Below, piece by piece: positions 56,643 to 64,000 of a stretch of 64,000 bases of DNA (positions are counted from its first letter, which is position 1; the number at the start of each line of letters is the position of its first letter). The stretch is from Porogramme epimiltina (Eukaryota; Basidiomycota; Agaricomycetes; Polyporales; Polyporaceae), in assembly GCA_900155495.1 (NCBI GenBank), contig FTLJ01000063.1, positions 44,124-108,123 of the forward strand, given 5' to 3'. The translations under genes and the position numbers were made by a program. The notes under the pieces were generated by a model that ran no database searches, had not been told where the DNA came from, and worked only from the letters and a program-made list of their open reading frames with translations.

Positions 56643-59600
56643 GCCGCCGGGGCGGGCCGCGCTTGCGCGCTGAACTTGCTTACCACCCGTTCGTACCCCC
56701 CTGTCGCCCGTCGATCTTGGACATCTCACGTGTCTGTAGCATGTCATAGTGCGTTGTAGCCTTCTGTCACGCCCCCCGCCTGTCCCTCCACATAATTGTA
56801 TCCCTATCGAGCTCGATTGTACGTTCGTCGCCCTTGCACCCCACAGCATTCTCGTGCGATAACGTCGAAGATCCATATCGCCTCCGCGCCAGCTTCGCTC
56901 CATTGTTCCAACCAACATCGAAAGTTGGAAGTTCGCACCCCCCCAGTGACCCAGTCAGCCACAAAGACAATTGGCGACGGCGCAGACGCCCGCGAGATCT
57001 AGCCTCGACGCCGCAGAAAATCGAAGGTGGTTGGCCCCGCCGGGGCAGCGCTCAGCGCTCAGCACTCCCACGCGCCGCCCGACCAGTGGCGGACGCGGCT
57101 TAGTCCCGCAGCGAGAATGTGCCGGACAGAGTCGAGAGTTGAAAGTTCAAGGTTAGATAGCTGATACTTCGAGGCGCCCGCGCTCGCGCCCAGGACTCGG
57201 GCGCCGCCCTCGCACGCCGCCTAGTGGGTCCCGCTGGGCACTAGCTCGTGCTTACGCATGACGCACCCACCCCGGCACCGGTGCTCGCAGCTCGCGACTC
57301 GAGCACTAGCGCGTCCAGCCCACCGCCATCTGCACGCGAACGTCCTATGGTGACGTGCCGATCCCGACGGACGCCGAGGGTGAGGGCGAGAGCTCGCACG
57401 CGCGCATGTACACCAACCGTCGTCATCTCGCGCTGCTTACGGCGCGCTCTGGGGCCCGGGCTGCCCCTGAAGGGCCGAAGGCCTGACGTCGTCGACCCCG
57501 CCGCGGCCGCCCGAAGGCATCCAATTGCAAGACCGAAGCGACGAAGCACCCCCACCTGCCCCCATCTATCTCGCTCGCGGAAGCATCCTGGAGCCCCTAG
57601 CTGAGAGCTTCGCCGCGCCGGCTAGCCCGTGCATACATACCATCCTCACACTGCATACTGCGCCTGGCGGCGGTACTTACGCGCCCAGTGCCCACCACAA
57701 TAAATAATGAAATGATCAATGCACGCCGCGAGCCCCGGCGAGCTAGGGGGGCGCGGGGCCCGAGCAAGGGCACAGCAGCAGCGTCCGGTAGCGGCAGACA
57801 ATTAATTATACGTCGTACCCGCCCCCCCGACCCGCGCCCGACCCGCGCGCGCCTTCCATCTCTTTCCCTTTCCTTCCCGCGTCCGATCACCCGAATGGCT
57901 TGAAGTACGCGACGTCGACGTCCAGGCACCGCCCGGGCGAGATTCGAGATGCGTGCGTAATGGAGGTGTCGTAGGAGGCGCAACAATGGGCGAGCCCGAA
58001 CCCGAGCCCGAGCACTTGACTCGGTTCGACGGTGCTTATTACGCACTTTGCCTCTCGCGAGCCAAGGACGCCGTTCCTGGACGATCGCCCGAGCGTCCCC
58101 GTCCCCGCCCAGGGTCGGGTCGGGGCACAGGGAGGGGTGCCGCGCGCGGGGGGCGTAAGTGCGTATGTACCACTGTACGTACGTACGCCCGCGCCCGTCC
58201 GTCCGTGCTGTGTCGCAGGTAAATTGAGAGACGGGCCCGCCACCGCCCGAAGATTCGAAGATTGAAGAGCCCAGCTTCTGCAGCCACCGCGATCACGAGC
58301 GGACATCGTTCATACTGTCCATCGTCGAGCCTCCTGTGCCACCACACCCGGCGTCGCACCGCACCCGCGCGCGGAATAGGAGTGTGCGTCAAACTCTAAA
58401 AAACCCGAGCGAACCCGCCAAGTTCCGTGGATGAGGCCTAAGGACGTCGGAGGCAGGCCGCCTGCCGCGTCGGGCGCGCGAACGGCGGCGACGTCGTGCC
58501 CAACAGGCTCGCGCCCTCGCCCCGGGGAGGAGGCCTCGACCGCGTGGCTCCTTTTCCCCTTCCGCACCCCGCATCTCCGAGGGGACCAGGGGGAAGAAGC
58601 CCATTGCGCGCAGCAGCAGCGCAGGGCTCGCGCGTCGTCGGGGCTTCGTTGTGCACGGGCCCACGGCATGATGCGCGTCGCTCGAGCTCCGGGCTCCAAC
58701 TGAAGTGCGTGTGTGCACAGGCGCAGGCCCTCTATGAGCTCTATAGCACTTACACGCGCACGACGAAATTCGAATTCGAATTCGAATGCGAGTGCGAAGA
58801 GGAAGCAGCGCACGCACCTTCTCCGAGTCTCCGGCTCTTAGGTTTTCAGGTTTACCCTGCCACGGCCACGGCGGAGGCCCTCCCGAGCGCGGAGAACCCC
58901 CCGCGCGCGGCTCACAGGGCTCGAAGGAGCAGGGCTGCACGTAACTTCTTTCCGCTCTGCTTTCTGGACCAGCCTCTCGCCCAGGCTGGGTCTCTGGGTC
59001 CTCCGCGTCCCCGCATGCGCCTCAGGCCTCGGGGAGACTTACGTCCGTCCGCCCTCGCCCGCCCGCTCATGCTCGCATCTCACGCGTCACGGCGAGGCCA
59101 GACGTCATCGCCGCCTCCGACCGGCGGGCTAGGTGGGTGTTCACGCGATGGGCAGAGGTGCGGACATAGAATGCGCCGGCGTTGGCCCACAGAAGCAGAA
59201 GGACCGATCACGCGGGCGGTTACGAGGGGCATTAAGATGGGTATTGGGGCTGCCATATACTAGGGGGGCGGCAGAGAGGGCGGGAACGACGTGGCGTGCG
59301 CGAGAGCAGAAATGGGACAGCGAGCGAGCAGGTGAGATATGTGTGTGTGTGGGTAGGGGGGGGCACGAGGCGCATTTACTATTACATTTGTGCCGAGAGG
59401 GTGGTCTTTGCTTGCAGGAAGTAAGTAATATCGTCAAGGGAGGGTCGTCTATGGGTCATGTAGTCCGCGGGGGGGAAGCCAAAAATAGGGAGAATAAAAC
59501 GGATAAAAAGGATAGAAGGGCGGAGTGGGGCCGAGGGCCGGAGAGGTACGTACGATAGGTACGGAGGGGCGCGACGCGCGGAGGAGGGTGTTCGTAGAAG

Positions 59601-59864
59601 CTCGTATTATGTCGGGTGTCAAGGGAAGTGCGCGAGGCGGGTATGGGTCGTGCCGGGTGGATGTGCGGGTTGGGGGGTATTAAAGTAGTAGGCGATTATA
59701 CATATGTACAGCTCCAAATGTAGTCCAGTCCGTATGATCAGCAGTGGGTGGGTGGTGGTGCGGCAAGCAGCGACGGCAAGCAAGCAAGCGATGGATTGTT
59801 TCTCTCCCCCTTTCTTCTCTTCGACGTTTTGGGTGGAACGCGAGGAAGCCACGCGCGTGCGCGC
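56643..59864. other. GC-rich gene-poor intergenic region
   Basis: 3.2 kb between convergent stop codons. Many long frames exist on both strands because of the GC content, but none shows a motif or a splice pattern. Purine/pyrimidine-biased blocks occur at 57500-57900 and 59300-59560. A short hexamer repeat lies near 58.77 kb. Confidence 0.45.
58767..58787. repeat. AATTCG hexamer microsatellite
   Basis: Three and a half perfect tandem copies of AATTCG, self-complementary and containing overlapping EcoRI/Csp45I-type palindromes. Short and probably neutral. Confidence 0.8.
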
Positions 59865-61638
59865 TCAGGCCGCAGTCATCCGCCGACCGCCCGGAGCGTT
59901 CCTCCGCGCCTGGCCCTGGGCCCCGACGAAGGACGGGTGCGGCACAGGCGCCGCGGGCGGGCTCGCAGCGTGGTGGTACGCGTGGGGGTGCACGTACTGG
60001 ACGGCACCAGCCCCCTGGGCGTAGTGCTGTCCGGGGTAGTACGGCGCCAGGTGCTGGGGCGCCGCCGGGTACCCGCTCGGGGCGAAGCCGTGCGGGTACG
60101 CCACGGCGCTCGGGCCTTGCGCGGCCGGGTGCACGTACGCGTACGCCGACGGGCCGTGCGAGGGGCGGCGCGACGACGAGGACGGCGGGCACGCCGGAGG
60201 GGGCACGTCCCGCTCGTAGCCCCAGGTCGGGACCGTCATCGGCACGGGCGCCTTGCCCGCCACCATGACGGCGCTCGCGGCGCGGGCCCGCATGTTGGCG
60301 GTGGCGGGGTGCGACGGGGTGGGCGGGGGCGGGGTGCCCGCGTTGATGAGCTCCATGAGGCGCGGGTGAGCGCGGGCTTGTGCGACCCACAGGTGTGCGC
60401 CGGCCTGGGCGGGCGAAGGCGAGAGGACGATGCGGGCGAGGCCGGCGTTCTCTGCGATCTGTCGGAAGAAAACGAGGTCAGCCACTGCACTCCGTTTCAC
60501 AGTGACGGACGGAAGGCATGCATGGAAGCGAGCGCGGCGGGGGGAGGGGACACAAGGACAAGGGGAGATCGGAAGGGAGGGATCGAACGGAGAAGGCGGG
60601 AGGGGAGAAGGTACGGAGGGGGAGAAGGTTGGGACACATACGTCAAGGAGCGTCGTGTTCCACACCGACGGGAGCTGGGTGTAGAGCGTGCGCAGGCGGG
60701 GCGCGGCGACGAGCGCCTGGACGAGGGCGCTCGCGGCTGGAGAGGGGCTGAGCCGGAATGCGACGTTGACCGTTTCCTACGGAGGGAAGGGGTGAGTGAT
60801 GAGTTACGTCAAACGCAGAAGACCGCAGACCGCTAGCGTGGCACTAGCCGCAGAAGCCCCGTAGGGCGTGGAACAGCGAGATCGCAATGGGTCGCGTTCG
60901 CACCGAGCACGGCGGACATGTGGCCCGCCGCGGGTGCATACAACCGCGGAAGAAGCGTCACTTGACGCGCCGCAGGAACGAATGAAGAGCGGAGAGGGGA
61001 GGGGAGAAGCGGACGCTCACCAGTCGGTGCCAGCGCGGAATTGCCTGCGCGAGCTGCTCAAACACGTAGATCGCGTTAGGCTGGGTGAGGTAGGCGTTCT
61101 TGCGGATGACGAGGTGGCGGACGGAGCGCGTTCTCTGGAACGCCTCGCAGAACTCGATGACGTTACGGTCGCGGGCTCCATCCCGCACAGGTTGGCGTGC
61201 AGGCATGACGGTCGTCGTGACCGTGGTCGAGGACGCGTCCGCGTTGTCGACGGTGATGTCGAGGGTATCAACGTTCCTGCAGAACGGAACGAGGTCACGG
61301 AGCGCGGGTGAGGTCGCGTGGACGTGGAGGCTGCGAACGCAGAGCGCTAGTGCGGGAGTGTGGCGGACAGCGCGGAGGAGGAGCTCGACATGGCGAGGGG
61401 TGCGGAGGACGGGATGACGGTAGTGGATGGGGGTCGCGATACGTAACCATGACCTGCAGACGAGGAGGGGCGAGATGATGTTGGGATGGGCGGTCGAGGG
61501 GGACTGAGAGGGGTAGGGGTGCCAGACGGGGCGCTGAGAGGCCTCTGGGGACTGGACGAGGATGAGGGCGAGGATGCGCTCGAGGATCTCCTCGGGAATG
61601 GCGTAGATGGTAATGGGGTTGCGGGTGGTCATGGGCAT
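59865..61638 (-). CDS. F-box-like domain protein
   Basis: Three exons on the minus strand (61638-61021, 60776-60642, 60458-59865) encode 448 aa. An F-box-like motif spans about residues 10-60 (I-P-E-E-I-L-E-R-I-L, then L-V-C-R-S-W-L-R-I-A-T-P-I-H-Y). A moderately Leu-rich region with a Thr/Val-rich insertion follows. The C-terminal 130 residues are low-complexity, rich in Pro, Ala, Tyr and His. The frame is open upstream to a TTG at 61740, but the first ATG is 61638; a second follows two codons later. The introns (244 and 183 nt) are longer than usual. Likely an SCF adaptor; target unknown. Confidence 0.7.
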
Positions 61639-64000
61639 GGCAGAGGTACGCGAGGCGAGGCGGAGGGATGGGAGGGCGGCCGGGGTGGGCGAGGCAGTGG
61701 GGAGATTTAAGGACTTGAGGTGTTCGCTTGCGAGGATCAAGAAGCGCGCGGTGGTGTTTTACCCGATGTGAGTAGGTGGGTCCCGGCCGGCGGGACACGC
61801 GCTTTATAGGATCGGTAGGCGAGGGCTGCTCGTCTGTGGCCGTCAATGGGGAGCTCGGGGAGAGGGCGCAGTGGGCGGTGCTGGGGCGGGGTGGCGAGGC
61901 GGGAGGGCGGGGTTTTAGGCGGATGCGTCGGTGAGGCTGTATGTGCATCTGGGGAGAGACTATTGTCTGTGGAGGAGGGAGGCCAGGAGAGGAAGGAGGG
62001 AAGAGAATAGGGCGGCGCCCCTTGCGACGGATGGGTCGGACGCTGGAAGTCGCTGGGAGCGCTCCCATGACCGAGCCGACGCAGGGCACGTCGAGGCGAG
62101 ACTTGCGCTTCGTAGCCCCGACTCCCGCCGCCGCGCCGCCAGAGCGCCATGGCCGGCGCGCGTCTGAGACCGAGACGCGCGCGCTGTGGCGGACGGCGGC
62201 GTGGGCGGCCCACAGACGCCCATCTGCGCCCGTCGAGCCCCCCATCGGGCACCGGCTGCGGCCCGATCGCCCAAAGGGGGCCCCGGGTCGGCTACTATCG
62301 CCGATCCGCCGACTCTATCACAGTTGCCGCCGGGATGACCAGATCGGGGCTCGCGTGGGGGTGTACGACATGGGAGGGCCGAGTGCCAGCTCCTGCCTCC
62401 CAACGGAGCCATGCTTCCACAAATCTTCGTCGCCCCCTGTCGCGTCCTGCCACCCATACACTCCGGGAATCGTCCTGCGCCATCCGTCCCATTCCGTCCC
62501 AATACAATCCTCTCTTTCCCCGCCCCGACCCCCGCCCTAACGTACCACATCCCACCCACCCGTCTCAGACATCCTCCCAGACCGGCCCTCGCAACCACTT
62601 GCCACTCTGCCACACGTCCCCACACGCACCGCCGCACCCCTCGGCCCGCCCTCCCTCTCGCCCCCCAGCGCTGTCCCTGTGAGCGCGCCGACGTCCGTCC
62701 GTGACGGACCGTCCACGCTTCGTTTTCTCGTGTCTTATCACCGTCACCCACACCAATCTCCCGTATCCTCCGTGCGATCTCGTAGCACGCACCCTGCGCA
62801 CAAACACCCTGCCAAACTCGGCCAACTTTATTCACTAACCTTGTCCCGTCCGAACTCAATCACCACAATCACCATCTTCCTGTTCGACGACGACAAGAAC
62901 AGACCCTTTGCCTGAGCCCCAGCGCCCCTCCTCGCAGCGTCTCCCGTGGCCAATGACGTGATCCTCGATTCGCGCCTCGTCCACCACCGTACAGCATCGG
63001 CCCAGCCACCCCTGCCACCCCGAGCTCCCCAGTCTGCCCTTGCCGTTTCCTCTCAGGGCCATCGCGCCCCCCGCCTGCGCCAGACATCAGGCGCCCGCCC
63101 GCCTGCGTGCCACGAGCTGCGCACGTCCCGCCTGTGGCCGAGCAGCGCCCCCCGCTCGGTCTGCTCGGTCAACGTGCACGCCTTGCCCTCCCTTCGCTGA
63201 GCACGAACCCGACCCGCGAGTGCACGCGAGCGCCCGCCAGCCACGGGTCCGCTCTTCGTCGTCCGTCACGTCACCTGCACGGCTTCCTGCAGCAGATCCT
63301 CGGCGCACACGGCCCATCTCGCCACCGCGGTTACCCCAAGCGCGAGATGGACGCTCGCGCGCGCACTCGCAGCCCGCGGTGCTGGGACGACCATGACGGG
63401 TTCCACCGCACCCGCCACCACGTCCCCTGCGCGCACGCGCCCGGGAGGCCAGCGGGTGCGTGCTTCGCAGCCGCGAAAGTTCGCCAGGAGGGGCAGGACC
63501 CCCGCAGCCGACACGCTAGAACGGCGCGATAATTGCCCTTCGGATGCCAGAAGGCAGCGCGGATGCGCCCCCCCCCCCCCCCATCGTTCTCAGCATTCTG
63601 TTTGGTAGCCGACGAGATTGCGTGCATCGTGCTCCCGCCGGCTGCCGCCTACGTACAAACCATGGGGCCACTTTCCCCGCGGGTTCCCCGCCTGCACGTC
63701 CATCCGCTCTGCACCCTGCCCCGACGCGCCCTCGACTCGGGGAGCACGCCGCCAGCGCCGACGCTCGCCCGCTGTGTAGCATGAACGCACTCAATGTCCC
63801 CCGCCCCGCCCCGAGCGAGCCGCGAGAGCCCCCGCGCGCGAGAGTCCCTCCCATGGAATCAATCCCCCTCCGTCTGGGTGCGACCGCCACACCGCGCGGC
63901 CGGCGCCGCGGTCCTGACGTGCCTGCACACGCAGCCCGCTACTTACGCGCAGCTCGCGTTCCCCCAGGCCAGGGGCCTTTTCCCCCCCACCCCCTTCTTT
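61639..64000. other. GC-rich right end, no gene recognised
   Basis: 2.4 kb with composition-driven frames on both strands. A C/T-rich tract at about 62680-62900 could be a transcription-start region of a plus-strand gene lying beyond the window or of a non-coding RNA, but nothing in view supports a product. Confidence 0.4.
63568..63582. repeat. Poly-C tract (15 nt)
   Basis: Fifteen consecutive C residues. Such tracts are prone to length error in sequencing and to slippage in vivo. Confidence 0.9.

Noticed and set aside
58767..58787. Hexamer repeat as a regulatory array
   Set aside because: Only 3.5 short units, inside GC-rich DNA with no nearby promoter; most likely a neutral microsatellite.
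57248..59263. Long Arg/Pro/Ala-rich ORFs (up to 255 aa)
   Set aside because: Low complexity, overlapping in several frames, no splice pattern. They reflect very high GC content.

Overview
The window reads as nuclear DNA of a filamentous basidiomycete, most likely a wood-decay Agaricomycete of polypore type. This rests on four things. Nearly every gene is split by short introns (mostly 48-80 nt, GT...AG, with CTAAC/CTGAC-like branch sites). The GC content is high, so many long spurious ORFs appear on both strands. There are class I hydrophobins and a secreted GH12 endoglucanase. Several families are typical of such genomes (KNH/Kre9-like Ser/Thr-rich wall proteins, YbhE-type lactonases, F-box proteins). 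The species is an inference. I rebuilt 22 protein genes by joining exons by eye; each coding model keeps a continuous frame, and most splice sites are canonical. I saw no tRNA, rRNA, CRISPR array or intact transposon.

Left part (1-9 kb): three class I hydrophobins (1.3-1.7, 4.3-4.8 and 7.3-7.7 kb) with the same cysteine spacing and the same exon sizes after exon 1, a zinc-binding GFA/CENP-V-type protein between the second and third, and a GH12 endoglucanase. Except for the GFA protein these are secreted surface or wall-acting proteins. A gene-poor 3.2 kb stretch follows, then a four-TM membrane protein (12.2-13.2 kb) and two KNH/Kre9-like wall proteins on the minus strand (15.4-18.4 kb).

Middle part (18.9-44.2 kb): housekeeping genes. 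They are a stand-alone hydantoinase-B/oxoprolinase subunit divergent from a UBR7-type UBR-box/PHD protein, a Lys/Pro/Ala/Ser-repeat nuclear protein, the complete catalytic subunit of DNA polymerase epsilon (POL2, 9 exons, about 2240 aa), glucosamine-6-phosphate N-acetyltransferase (GNA1, chitin/UDP-GlcNAc pathway), the microtubule bundler ASE1/PRC1, a DHA2-type MFS exporter and a UbiA-like membrane protein.

Right part (46.9-64 kb): ribosomal protein eL24 with an ATG-only first coding exon, then two paralogous beta-propeller lactonases (48.5-49.8 and 55.3-56.6 kb) flanking an F-box/LRR-like gene and a 12-exon pyridoxal-reductase-like aldo/keto reductase. After 3.2 kb of GC-rich intergenic DNA comes an F-box-like protein (59.9-61.6 kb). 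The last 2.4 kb holds no gene I can support.

I found no clearly new multi-gene system. The most noteworthy items are the hydrophobin trio, the HyuB protein without its HyuA partner, the lactonase pair with an intron difference, the eL24 start exon, and a cluster of three perfect hairpins near 2.0 kb.
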